A DNA stretch of 64,000 bases from Rhea pennata (lineage: Eukaryota > Chordata > Aves > Rheiformes > Rheidae), in the NCBI RefSeq assembly GCF_028389875.1, contig NC_084669.1:27454567-27518566 (forward strand), read 5' to 3'. This document shows positions 44,072-55,879 of the stretch, piece after piece (within the stretch, counting starts at the first letter, position 1; each line of letters opens with the position of its first letter). The translations under genes and the position numbers were made by a program. The notes under the pieces are model-generated. The model was not told the DNA's origin, made no database searches, and saw nothing but the letters and a program-made list of their open reading frames with translations.

Positions 44072-44480
44072 GCTCTTGCCTGCATTTTTTTTTTTTTTTA
44101 AGACTGTTCCCCTGCCCAGGCTGCGGCAGCTGGCGTGGGGGGGGGGGGGCTCCGCTCCAGCTCCGCTTCCACGCAGGGCAAAGCTGCAGCCCCCGCTCCT
44201 GGCCTGGGTGCAGCGTGACGTTCACGTGGGTTTGGGGTTTTAAGCAGCCCACCCTGGGCGCAGGGGCCCGCTCGTGCCTGCGTGGGGAGAGTGTGACGGC
44301 AGGTCGCAAAACGCACCGCAATAGCTGCCTAGCAGCTGTGGCGATAACGCTTCTGCTCTTCCCCACCTGGTCAGTGCTGCTCCTTTCATGCCAAGAGGAG
44401 AGGAAGCATTTTTTTCCCCCCCTTCTCTCTCCCTTTCCCCCTTGCAAGAGTAAGGAGGAGTTTTCCAGCCCAGCTGGCCT

Positions 44481-44497
44481 CACGTGCTGCTATAAAA
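44481..44497 (+). promoter_or_regulatory. Promoter-like CACGTG plus TATAAAA, copy B
   Basis: E-box CACGTG (44481-44486), four bases, then TATAAAA (44491-44497) followed by GC-rich DNA. Another CACGTG lies at 44223-44228. A start about 25-30 bp downstream (near 44522) would place the first ATG at 44639. Confidence 0.4.
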
Positions 44498-44638
44498 CCC
44501 GCGCCTGGCGCCGTGCGGGGGGCCGAGCCGTGGGGTGGCTGGTGGGGTCCGTCTGCGCCGCCGGAGCCAAAGCCTCTGCCCAGCTTCGAGCTTTGCAGCC
44601 CTGTTTCTGGCCGTGCAGAAAATCTGTTTCTGGCAGAA

Positions 44639-44878
44639 ATGTGTGTCTGGGTGATAAACTACTGCTCTTGCTTGTACTCAACGTGGATTCACCCACAGAG
44701 CCAGATCTTCGCGGGTCTGGACATGGAGAGCGACTCCATCCTCACGCCCGTTGACTCAGAACAGTTCCCTGCTGTTAATTCATGTAAATGGGACATTTTG
44801 GGAAATGACATTGGTCCCAAAGGGGGAAAAACACCAGCCAAAACGACTTGTGCCCGTATGTTGCAACCCTCAGACTGA
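44639..44878 (+). CDS. Possible small open reading frame (79 aa), unrecognised
   Basis: ATG at 44639 (purine at -3) opens 79 codons to TGA at 44876-44878. It is the first ATG after the start predicted from the TATA box at 44491. The product begins MCVWVINYCSCLYSTWIHPQ and continues with an acidic stretch (GLDMESDSILTPVDSEQFPA) and a Lys/Gly-rich part. It resembles no family I know. There is no clear signal peptide and only a short N-terminal hydrophobic stretch with several cysteines. A donor-like GAG|GTAAAT directly follows the stop. An alternative is that the frame is chance in GC-rich DNA. Low confidence. Confidence 0.2.
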   Translation: MCVWVINYCSCLYSTWIHPQSQIFAGLDMESDSILTPVDSEQFPAVNSCKWDILGNDIGPKGGKTPAKTTCARMLQPSD

Positions 44879-47800
44879 GGTAAATTCTCGACAGCCAGTC
44901 AAACTTTTACTCTATTCCAACCCAAAGTAATTTATTAGGACAAGGCACTTTCCTCCTGGGAAAATGCTTAATTTATATCCAGTTATTCTTGGCTTTTTCT
45001 GTAGCCATATAGCCAGGGTACCTCAGGGTTATCAGTGTTGAGGCAGCAGCTGCCAGCCGGCGTCACCGAGCGCAGGAGAGCGTCGCGCTAGCGGTGCCTT
45101 GCGCCCGTGCCGCCCTGGCCAGCCCGGAGCGAGGGGGAGCTCGGAGGAACGGGCAGAGCGCGTCGAGTGGGAACAAAACGTAGCCTGGGTCCTTGCCTTT
45201 CGGAAACTCTCCAGCCACCTCTAGCATGCAGTAGTCAGATATCGACTTTCTGCCTTTCAAGACAAACTATAAAATATTATGTCTCAGGTCTGTACGTTTT
45301 CACGTTCTTTGTCCCTTATTACAGTCATGGGTTTGTTAGAAGTGGACTCGGACCAAAACTCTGCAGGAGTCCGAATGGCTGCGTCCAAACTTTGCAGCTT
45401 GCTTAAAGTTTTCTCTGTTGCTTAAAACAAATTAAAACCCAACGCAGCAGCAGGCAGCTTTGCACAGCTCCTGCCTTAGCTGCCCCGTGACGAAAGCCCT
45501 TGCACCCGGGGCTGCCGCAGCTGTCGGGTCCCTGGGGCGACTCCCTGCCCCAGGCAAGGCTCCCGGCGCGGAGAGCCACGGCTCAGGATTCAGACCCAGT
45601 CCCTCTTGAAATGCTTCCCAAGCAAAGCAAAGGTCACTGATGAATATGAAAATATGTTATTTTTATTAAATCAATTGATGTGGGTTTTTTTTTCTGTTTG
45701 TAAAATAACTGGCAATAAAAAGGATTTTTTCCTCTTTATAATTTCCTATCACTTTGTTCCAAAAAGTCCTTTTCATGTCCTTACGCTTTGCGGTGTCCAT
45801 TAAGGAGTGCTGTCCTCTGCATCGTTATTATTGGCGTAGCTTCCTAATAATCAGCATTCACGTTTAATACAATGTCCTTCCGACAACAAAATTCAAAGCG
45901 TAAGCTGTGCCCGCCACCGGAGCGGGCTCCCACCCTGGGGCGCGGGGCAGAGCCCGCGTTGGCGGGGGGCCCGGCCGTCCCGGCGCGGCGTCCCGGCCGT
46001 GCCCGCGCCCGCGGGCTCCCCGGCGCTCTGCCCCTTCCTCCGGGCCGCTTCGCCGGCGGGGGTGTCGCGGCCGCGGCGGCCAGAAGCCAGCGAGCGAGCG
46101 AGCGTCTGGCTGTCGCATACGAGTTTTCCGCAGCAAAAATCGCCGAAGTTGTTTTACTGGCTGGTTATCTCGAAGCAGCAAGCATCCAGACAGTCGTCTC
46201 CAACCGTTGTTATTAAATTCAGCAGGAAATCCATCCTGTCCAGGAGAATTATTAGTTTCCAGCGCTGCCGGAGCCGCCCGGAGCCGCTGCTGTGCGGGCG
46301 CGCGGGGGGCCCCGAGCGCGGCCCCGTCTCCCCCCGTCCTCGGCGGCCGCTGCCGAGCCGGTGCCCGGGGGTTTCCGATGGGGCGAGCCTTCCCGAGCGC
46401 AGCGAGCTGCATCGGTTCTGTTTCGTTTTGGTTTTTTAAGGGGAAATGCCTGAGCGACGCTCCGCGGGCCCTTTGCCTCGCCGGGAGGACGCTGCAAGCC
46501 GGCAGCCGCCTCTTAGAAATTTTACGTGCCGTGGTAAATCCCTTCGTGCCCCCAGAAAGCCACGCGGCGAAGCTCAGAGGGGGCCAAGCGCCGCGCGAGC
46601 GGGCAGCCCGGGGATGCGCTTAAAATAACTTTAAACACAGCTGATTAGGGCCAGCTTTTCAAAGAAAAGTATCTGCAATGAATTAAAAAAAAAAAAAAAA
46701 GTGCCGCACGAGGTGCAGCGGGCTGCTGTAGAGGACAGTTTACGGGGACATCTCAGCTAGTTTCCTGCCACGACCCCGGCCGAGTGCTTCTGCAGCGCCC
46801 GAGGTGCCCCAGGGCCCTGCAGATGCTGGTCAAACATCTAGCTGGGGTTCCTCACGCACAGGCCTAAAGGTGGGTTTGCATTCCTATCTTACTGCTTGTG
46901 CACACACACAGAGGCCTGTTGACCAGCCCAGAGCCCCCCAGCTGCAGTGATTTTTGTCTTACAATAGCTAGAAGTAGGTGCTTAAGGAAAAGATACTAAA
47001 AAAATTGTCATTTACACTCCTGCTGGTGTAGCCCTTGCACCTGGCTACTACTCTCTCTGGGGCTTCCTGAGCCGCGATGACTAATAGCCCCTCCAAGATT
47101 TTTTAGATGTTTTTGTCTAGTTGTTTTCATTCCCATTTATTTTTTTGAAAGCTTGAAGAACCCATGACTGTGAATTTCATAGTGCGCTGCATGAAATTTT
47201 TGTTGAATTATGTTATCTCAGATAACTTTGCCCGCGGTTCCCTCCCTCTGGTAGCAAAGCACTGTAGAAACAACGAACCATCTCCCCCTTCCGCCGCCAT
47301 CCACCAGGTTGCGGGCCGGCACCGCGTCCCTCCGCGGTGGCCCGGTCCCCGGAGAAGGTGGCCCCGTGCGAAGCCCCTCTCCCATGGAGAAGCTGCTCCT
47401 CACCTTTCATCGTTCCTGACCTTTTCGAGTTCTGCTTTATCCTTTTTAGACACTGCGGATGTAAAACACAAGCAGAATAGAGTGGTAGGGGTGATGTAAT
47501 GATGTTTTCTCTTTGGTTTGCTGTCCCTAATTCCTAACTCGCTCTTTGCTTCTTTTGATTAACTCTTACGACCGCTGAGCTGAAATATCCACAGTAACAC
47601 CACGCTCGCTTTCCTGGCTGGCACTAGCTAACTTAAAACTCACTATTGAATATGCACAGTTTGGGGTGTCTTTCCATTCGTGCACTATTTTTAATTTACC
47701 AGCAAAACTTCAGCTGCCAATTTATCAGCCTGTCACTGTGTGTCAAGGACTCTGTCAGCAGCTCTCCGTGTTTGGTTTTGCTTCTACTACTCCAAATCAG

Positions 47801-49250
47801 TGAGAAACATCGCACAGCTATTCACCTCTCCGTGGAAGGACAAGTTTAATGAAGTCGGTCCAGTTCCTTCAAACCCTGAAACATGTTGGTGTGGATCAGT
47901 ACTGCTTGTCTTTACTTAACCAAGTCACTTTACCTCAACATAATCGAAACAATGCAAATACATGGAGCAGACAAGCTCCCAAAGAAATTTGAGGTTATAT
48001 CCACACCTTAGACCACATGGTGGGCAAGGTGCTGCTTGATATGTGCAATCAATGTACATATAAAAATAATTCACCTAATTGTTTTTCGTATTCAGAAACA
48101 TCAGCAGGGTATTTTGGAACGAGGTTTGAATTGGTTCATTAAAAAAGTGCGCTATTCAAGTTTCCTGTGCAGCAAAGCTTACTTTTGCATATTTTCCTGA
48201 TGAAATTTCTACAGCTGCCCAAGATTTAACAATATTGAGATTGCAATTACTGTGAAAATTAAAATGAGAGTTATTTGTCTTGCTCAGAGGCAATTGGAAC
48301 AGCCCTTCCCCTCATGAGGGCCCAAGAGGAGTTACATTGCTGGCCCAGGTGTCTTTACAATCGTGTTTGCAGCATTTTTGGAGAAACCCAAGTGCTTCTT
48401 CTCATAGCAACGTTGCAGCTGCCCCAGGGAAGTGGGTGCTGCTGGGGAAGAGCAGGGTCAGCACAGCTGCAGCCCATGTAAGTGCACCTGGGCAGGGGCA
48501 GCTGCTGCCACTTCTCTGAATTTCTGCCTGAAGGAAGCCAATAAAAGCAGAGAGTCCCTTCCCCTCTCCTCCAACTAGTGGTATTTATCTATTTGTCACT
48601 GTTTCATTTGATAACAGTGAGTTTTGAAGTCTTAATTCTTATTACATCTCTAAGATCTTACCTTTTGTATTCTTCACTACCCTTTTCTGGCTAAAATAAC
48701 TAGGGCATAAGTATGTCTGGCTCTTCTAAAGCCCATTGAATTGTACTGGCTTCTTGCATTGCAAAACTGTATGGAAACCTTATAAAAAAGTTGGCTGGAG
48801 TAAGATTTCTGATGCCTGCTGCTTAGATGTGTTCAGAAACTATATAAGAGAGAAAGCTTTGGTATTTTGGCATTGCAGTTGCTGTTCTCAGCTGGAGTAA
48901 AAAAGGGTAAAGAGCGAAATAAAAATTTTGGCCTGTACCCTACTCCACTTAAAACATCCATAAACGTTTTGGCTCTAGTTCATGTTCCCTGTAGGCGTAG
49001 GTTTTGGTTGGGTTAGCTGGGTATGCAAGCTCTGCTTCTCTCCCCCTCTCCTTTTTTTTTTTTTTTTTTTTTTTTTAATTAACTATTACTGGGTTTTTAC
49101 TTAGCTAAGCTTATGGAGTATAAACAAAGTCTCCAGAGAATGCCCAGGGTCACCACTGCCTCTATGTTTTTCTCGTCAGCCAGCCCCGAGTTACCTGGCT
49201 GGATAGTGTTTTTCAGGCAGGATGACTGATGGTGTTGTGTTTGCTTGCAG

Positions 49251-49372
49251 GGAAGCGCTGGATTGACTTGACCTGGACCACGGATTGGGGAAGCTCCAAC
49301 TCCTCGTGAATGAGATTGCTTCAACTTCAATTTTCGCTCTTCAGAGAGAGATCCAATAAATACTGACAAGAG
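49251..49372 (+). other. Exon-like segment, possible non-coding RNA exon
   Basis: A 122-bp block is bounded by a good acceptor (TTGTGTTTGCTTGCAG) and a good donor (AGAG|GTAGGT). All three + frames are closed by stop codons inside it, so it would be non-coding or a UTR exon. No partner exon was established; the orphan CpG cluster 3-6 kb upstream on the same strand could supply a promoter. Confidence 0.25.
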
Positions 49373-50291
49373 GTAGGTTTTCCCATTATGTTTGATTACT
49401 AAAAATGTCTTCTAAAATTTATGCAAGAATTATGAGAGGGCTTTTCTAAATGTCATTTGAAAGAGGTTTCGCATTTTCGGGAGGCTGTATCAAGAAATGT
49501 TTTGGGGTTTTTCTTTGGTCTAAAATGTATTTGAACCATGGGTGGTGAGGAGAGCAACTGTGTAACTTTCAACAAGACAGAAATGCTCTGTGAGTAGGTG
49601 TGAGCCCGAGAGCTGGTGCTACCGAGGTAGGTGCTTATGAAGGAGCTGGTGTCCTCCGTTCGGGAGCTGAATGCTAGAGAAAAGCGATGCTGAATGTGGC
49701 ATTTTTTTCTGAGGATCTCAAATTGATCATAAAGCGCGTGTTTCCGAGAGGCTGGCGTGCTCCGTTTCTCCGGCGCGGTTAGTTCCTCAGTCCCCAGGGG
49801 GGAGAGCAGGCGGTCAGCCCGCAGCGCTCGGGGGCCCTGAGCAAGGCTATGCGAGAACGGACGTGCTGGGGGTTCGACCGCCCGTCCCAGCCCGGGGCGT
49901 TCGGTGTCGCTCGAACGCCGGCGAGCGCACTGGAGTTGTCCAAGATGGGGCTGTTGATATGGTGCCTCTGCTTATACAGCTGGTGATGTTGGTGTACCGT
50001 TCAAATTGTCTTTCTATGAAGAATGACTGAAACAACTTTTTATTTCAAAGTCTAGATAATAGTGTGAAATCCCTAGTATTTCTCCCGAAGAAGGAATATT
50101 TTGGCTCTTCTGAGTGGGGTGTTGTGTTGTCTTCTGGTTTCATTCACATCAAATAGGAAGACAAAGCTCTGGGAGGGAAGAGTGGTGGAAATGCAGTGTG
50201 ATCATTTTTGTCGATGCCATACTGTTTGCGTTATTTTTCATTTCATTCATTATTTTTATTTTCATTTAAATAAAAATGTTGTTTCTGTGAA

Positions 50292-50310
50292 GCATCATGG
50301 GAAGTGCAGT
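50292..50310 (-). promoter_or_regulatory. ZNF143/THAP11-type motif
   Basis: On the - strand it reads ACTGCACTTCCCATGATGC, close to the known SBS/Ronin consensus ACTACAAYTCCCAGMATGC. Such sites usually mark promoters or loop anchors. No annotated start is near. Confidence 0.45.
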
Positions 50311-51757
50311 AATAGGGGAAATAGGACTTTGCAGCTTGCCTCAGCTTAGTGGTTTTTCTCTGGTCTCAGGAGAGTGCTAAATCTGGAAAGTGTTGGCATT
50401 TGGGTAGCTCCCAGTTCTTCTGGTGGAAAGATGTATTTCAGATCTGAACTTGGCTTTGTGGCGCTGTTTGCTCTGGGAACTCGTGGGGCTGAGTTGGGAG
50501 GATGGTCTTCATCATTTGATGAAATAGTCACATTTTTTTCCCCAGCACTTCAGAATTTCGTGATTCCTTGGCCAAAATTTCCCCCCACCCCGCTTGTGTG
50601 TGCAGACGCATGCACGCACACGAGCGCGCTCTCTCTGTCTCTCACTCTCCCACGCAGACTGCAGGAGAACAGCACTCGTATCTTCCTAGAAGTCAGTCTC
50701 ACTGTATAGCACAGTTGTGGCACTATGACACAGAGCTCCAAAAGGCAAATAGGCATCGTGTTTGTAGGGAAGATCACAGGCCTAGGACCGTAAGCTGGTA
50801 TGTCCGTTAAAAAAAATAGTAGATTTTTGTTTTTTAAAGAAGAGGTTGTCTGTTACAGGCAACATATTTAAAGTCTAAAGTTATTCAATGACCTCCTTAT
50901 GTTTTAAGAACTTTCAGACACAGTGATATTAATAGAAATTAATAGAGATTAATAGAAAAATCACCTGTAATTGAGCTTTGACTGGGGATGTAAGAGTAGT
51001 ATTGCTAGCAAGCAACAAACATAGTAGACGCTGTTCTTGCCAACTTCTAGTGTTGACAAAGGATGAATTAGACTTGATCTCAAAAATCATAGATGATGCA
51101 ACTTAATGACTTTTTAAAATCATAGATGTTATTCTCCATTGTAGCTGCTGCTTTTTGGCAGTTGAGCTTTTGAGCTTTGCTCTGCAAGGATTAGGGCTAG
51201 AAATGAAAACAAAACAAAATAAAAAACCCCCGGGTGATACAACACTGTTAAAAAGTTGGCTCTATCAGCCTAAGCTGGTCGCCAGCAGACAAGCCTTTGG
51301 GTGAAAGCTCGGCCCCGGCCGGTGGCCCGCTTGGTGCCGATGACGGTCTGCGCCGCGCCGGTGGGGGCTGCGGTTGCACGGGGCCGGTTTGCACCGCGAG
51401 CGCCGCGCCGGGGCTGGCCTGCGAGTTGCTGCCAGGTCATGCTGGTGCCCCCAGCGCAGCCCCCAGCAAACCTCCGGAGGAAGGAACTCAAGAAAAGCAT
51501 ACAACTCTCGTGCTGTTTTTTGCAGTATTTTAATACAGCATTAAAATGCTATAATACTAGAGGAAAGCTGTATACTATCCAGCAAATAAGGCACATGTCG
51601 GAATGCCATTTTATGGACAATCCACAACAGAGGTTTCACAGCCTCCTTAGCAATGTAGTCACCAGGTAAGCACGTTGTCATCTCGATTGCTGCAGCAGAA
51701 CTGGCACCTCTGAGGCCTTTGTCCATAGGTTTTGTTTGTTTGTTCTAGCTGTACAAG

Positions 51758-51763
51758 TTTATT
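51758..51763 (-). terminator. ZCCHC24: Probable ZCCHC24 poly(A) signal
   Basis: TTTATT on the + strand is AATAAA on the - strand, in the context GTTAATAAACTTGTACAGC. It lies at the edge of a long AT-rich, CpG-poor block, beyond which a GC-rich patch begins (51480). The distance from the stop codon is about 6.1 kb. Earlier AATAAA hexamers near 55430 and 55672 could be used as proximal sites. Confidence 0.55.
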
Positions 51764-54352
51764 AACAGTTACAGAAAATGAAATTATACAGGTCACCAAC
51801 TGAAACTGCCAAGGTCAGTGGGTACAGCTAAACAAATGTAGTAATAATAGGTTAATTTTTTTAAAGCTGAAGAAATTCATAAGATACAGTGTTAGTTTTA
51901 GCACTAGTACACAATGCTGTGACTGCTGTACTAAATAACCTTTTAAAGGAAACAAGAATCCAGTACAGGGTTGGGCAGACCTCCCACTTTAGCATGGTAA
52001 AATATCAAACTAAAAACCCAATCCTTCATAAAATAATCAAACTACATGAAATGTAAAGTGTAAAAATGCGTCAAATACGTGCACATGCATATTCTATATT
52101 GCTATGAATTCTAAATTAAAATAAAAATAAATCCCTACAAGAAGCTACTTCAATCCTTCTCTGTTACATCCTTTGATTGACATTATTGCTGTAGCTGGAA
52201 CTGTGTAGCTGAGCTCACAGTCTGAAGCGGTTGTGAAAGTCAGGTTGTCAAACAGCATCCCAACCGACTCTTCCCTTCTCGTCACGAAAAAGGACAAAAA
52301 CGACCACCTGAAACTGAACACTTGTGCTTCAGAAATTCTGAAAGCTGAGTCTCTGCTGTGCTTTCAGCAACTTCCGCATCTCTCACGAGGTCATAAAGTG
52401 ACAGTATACTGGTATTTGCTCCTCACTTGCTCTATGTCTAGTGATAGCTTTTTCTAGCAATCCTTCCCCAAATACACATAAATAAACCGTATAAACATTT
52501 TCATATAAGTCTAAGCACTTGAATAATATATTGGTTACTTAATACTGATATTTTCATCCAAGGATAACAAAAAACATATGGCTTAAAGAATTGCAAGGGT
52601 TTTTTTTGTCAGAATTATGTACCAACTTTCATATAATATTTTATGTAGACAATATTTCCTCCTTAATGTAGTTCTGTTGCATACTTTATACAGACAAAAG
52701 CATTGTAAAAAAAACCAAAACAAAACAAAAACCTAAAAACAAAAAAGTAAATTACTTCCATAAATATTTTCTTGAGGATACATCCTTAGTTTTGCAAAAT
52801 ACTTAAGAAAACTCTTACCTCTGTTAGTATCCTAGTTGAGAGGAAGGCCCTTTTGAAAGCTTCCAAGTTGTAAAAACTTTTCCCCCAATACCAAACAATA
52901 CTTTTTTTAAAAAAGGCCCTCAAATATATACAAAAAAGTTACTGCAAAGAGTTTCCAGACAAGATAACAATTCAGTATTACAAGAAATATTTGTAACCAT
53001 TCAAAAATTTTAACATCTAAAAAGGTTTCCAAAATACACACATAGTATTAAAAAAAAATTGAAAGGAACTCTATGTCAAGTATAACTCAAGATAAATACA
53101 CATCTGCAAGTAAAACTGTAAAATACTTCATACAGGGGTAAACATTTATATCAATCATCTATATCTAGTAACTGCACACGATTGTCCCTTTGAAATACAT
53201 CCTAGAAACACAAACCATCATCCCTATATCTAAGATCTCAATCAGCCCTCTGAGCACTCCAGCAATATAGCAACATTAATGGACAGCAGTGGTTTTGCAG
53301 ATAGGAAACAGATACGTATTGAAGCCCAATCAGGAGTGGAGTGATATCTTAAAGAATGATTTTTGTACGGGGATAGTTCCACTACATTTTGAAACGTTGG
53401 CAGAGGCAAGTGGAAAATTTATGTCAATTCAGTTAAATCATCAACATGTGTTTTTTGAATTATTGCATGCTATTCAGTGGCTCGCTCTTTGGATGCATAC
53501 TAGAAAAAAGATACTCTACGTGCCTGCAGGACATAGAGAACTAATCTATAAATGCTAACGTTTCCAAAAACTCTTAGCTTTTAATGTGTCAAGTAGTTTT
53601 ACTTTTGGATTAATGGCTAGAACTTCACAAGTATGCAAACCCAGGTTTAATCTAAATTTTGTGTTATACAAAAAGGTAAAATATAGAGAATATTTCTCTA
53701 AGACATACATAACTTCACATTTTTAGTTTACAAACTAAGTCCCATATAATGGGGAACTTTAAAATACACTTATTTTTAGAAATAATATATACCCTTGTGT
53801 ATTTCTCTGAAATTAAAAAGCAACCTTGAGACAAAAAAGTCTCAAACTTTGCTTGTGTGGCATCATTTTCTGTCTGTGGTAGCAGCACTAGAAACTGGCT
53901 AAAACAGGGCCATGCTTTAATCTACAGGATTTTTTCTTCATCACTATTAAATGAAGCAGTTGTAACAACTTCATTGGAGTTGCATCAAGTCAAAACAGCT
54001 AAAGACCTTCGCTACTTATTTCAGATCACTGATCCTTTTCTCCAGAACAGTGCCAGTGCCGAAGACAAATTCTGCATAAAATGTTCTGACTGATGGAAGA
54101 AACAAATGGGGATTTTTTCCAAAGAAGAAATAAAAATTAAAAAAAAATCTCCAATGGGAAAACAGTGTTGTGAGCTGGATGGATTTGTACGCAGACAACA
54201 AGAAGTGTCTCATGGGATCTAAAACTAAGTTTGTTAAGTATGCGCGGGGAGTCAAATTTGCCTCAGGTACCACTCTGAGAATACCAAGTTTAGGGAGACT
54301 TGTGTTGATTTAAAACTCTTCTCACCACTACCTGCTTTGCTTCTGATAAGAC

Positions 54353-54356
<4 letters not shown>

Positions 54357-54386
<30 letters not shown>
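54357..54386 (+). repeat. A30 homopolymer
   Basis: Thirty consecutive A on the + strand, so U30 in a ZCCHC24 transcript. No retroposon body was recognised next to it. Confidence 0.9.
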
Positions 54387-54388
<2 letters not shown>

Positions 54389-54659
54389 AGGAACACTAGT
54401 TGACGATCTAAATGTAGAGCTGGTTACAGAGAAGATCAGAAGGTATCCATAAAATCAGAGAGGAAAAGCACTCATCCTCTTCCCATTCAAAATCTGAACT
54501 TTGGAGTAATCTTTTGTTGTTTTGGAAAAAATAGTTCATAGGTGAATTAACTTAGAAAACAAAAAGAGAGAAGCTTATGTTTTTCTAGTCAAAACCCAGG
54601 TTTGTGAAACCAAAAATCAGGAATTTCCACTCTGTGTCCTCAGCTAAAAGCCAACGATC

Positions 54660-54870
54660 ACAGGCGGCCGCGTGCTGTTCATCCCGACTTGTTCTCCCCG
54701 CGCGCCGAGGGCGAGCGTGACGCGAGCCCCGGGGCTCCCTCCGCGCTCATTCCCGCTCGCGGGGCTGCGGCGCGTCCCCGCGGCCCGCCCGGCCCCGGAG
54801 GGGCTTCGGGGCCTCCGAGTGGGGCAGGAGAAGCGATGGCTTCTTGCTTTCCCGCGCGTTTTGTTCTTTA
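54660..54870. other. CpG-rich islet inside the probable ZCCHC24 3' UTR
   Basis: About 200 bp with dense CpG and sharp edges, set in AT-rich DNA on both sides. It has no coding similarity. Its short length and abrupt limits are like the patches at about 8030, 49780 and 51300. Confidence 0.6.
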
Positions 54871-55879
54871 TCCGCTTTTCCCCAATGTAAGTGTCCAGGA
54901 AAGTTTGTTTTCTTCCTCAGTATTCCAATATTCAGCTTAATGCTGAACATCACTTAAAAATTTCATCTGTCTACTGCCTAGGAAAATACCATGATATAAA
55001 TATTGAACCTTCATAAGTATGCTTCTAAAAATTATTATTAACCTATACATGTTAATTGTGTTAAAGGTAACCAGGTATAGTTTTAGGAACCTTATTTTAA
55101 ATTACAACCTAAAAATCCGTAAGTTAAAGGCATCACCATGCAGTGCTGAATGTGGATAAATGATTTTTAAGACGGTACTGTCATGAAAATAGCAATAATT
55201 GCATGTTATGGTGTCTTTTAGTTGGTCTTTGTTGTTTAAAATCTTGTGATATGTTGTATACTGATGTAGCTATACCAGGGGATGAGCTATTTTACTGATT
55301 TTTTTTTTCATTTAGTGGTTATCGAAAGTCTGAAACTATTTCAAAACAGAAAGAATGGTTGGTAGCAACATCTTAGTTTCAGAGGGAAAATAAATTTTTC
55401 TCCTGGTTTTTATCTAATAGGATTTCTTTATTTGTCCTTTGGCTGAATATGATGTGTCAAGGCGAGTTTTGTTCGTGTGCTACTAAGTGCTCAAGAAGAA
55501 CAAAAAAATACATCTGGTTTAGTATGCAGCGCTCTTGTGTTCATTGCTTCAGTATGTCTCATGCTTGGAAAAAAAAGACTCAGATTAACACTAGAGCTCA
55601 AGCTTTGAAAATCCACTCCTAGATTTGCCTGTGTATTTTCTTACTCTTATTTGTATGGGCAGATTAAGTCTTTTTATTTAAAAAATCTGTCTCTAAGTTA
55701 AATTTTTGAGTCTGTGCAAAAGAATACATTCCCACTTGAAAACGCTAAAATCGCGTATTTTGAGAAAACTGAATCTGTTATTAGTGTTAAGTTTTTATAT
55801 TAGGTTCATTTTAGCTGATGAAATTGCCTACTGGGCAAAATCAGTTTTAAAGTGATTACTGTAGTTAATATTTTAGCAT

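Larger units (their letters stand above)
43190..46625. other. Cluster of orphan CpG-rich blocks
   Basis: CpG-dense blocks lie at about 43190-43480, 43595-43770, 44100-44330, 44460-44600, 45055-45170, 45480-45585 and 45900-46620, separated by AT-rich gaps. No recognisable protein exon is in them, though frames are open on both strands because stops are rare in such DNA. The cluster lies between two convergent genes, so it is not the promoter of either. Orphan islands of this type often mark enhancers or unannotated promoters. Confidence 0.65.
46626..51739. other. Intergenic region up to the ZCCHC24 3' end
   Basis: AT-rich with GC patches at about 46720-46830, 47280-47400, 49780-49935 and 51300-51480. 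It has a T run of about 27 at 49051-49077, an exon-like segment at 49251-49372, and a ZNF143/THAP11-type motif at 50292-50310. No protein-coding gene is recognised. Confidence 0.65.

Noticed and set aside
45907-46623. 238-codon + strand frame in the orphan CpG block
   Set aside because: Overlapping frames on both strands are also open, the composition is Gly/Ala/Arg/Pro-rich, and there is no recognisable domain or splice context. Treated as CpG-island shadow.
49097-49369. 90-codon - strand frame over the exon-like segment
   Set aside because: No family resemblance. The splice signals in this segment favour the + strand, where all frames are closed.
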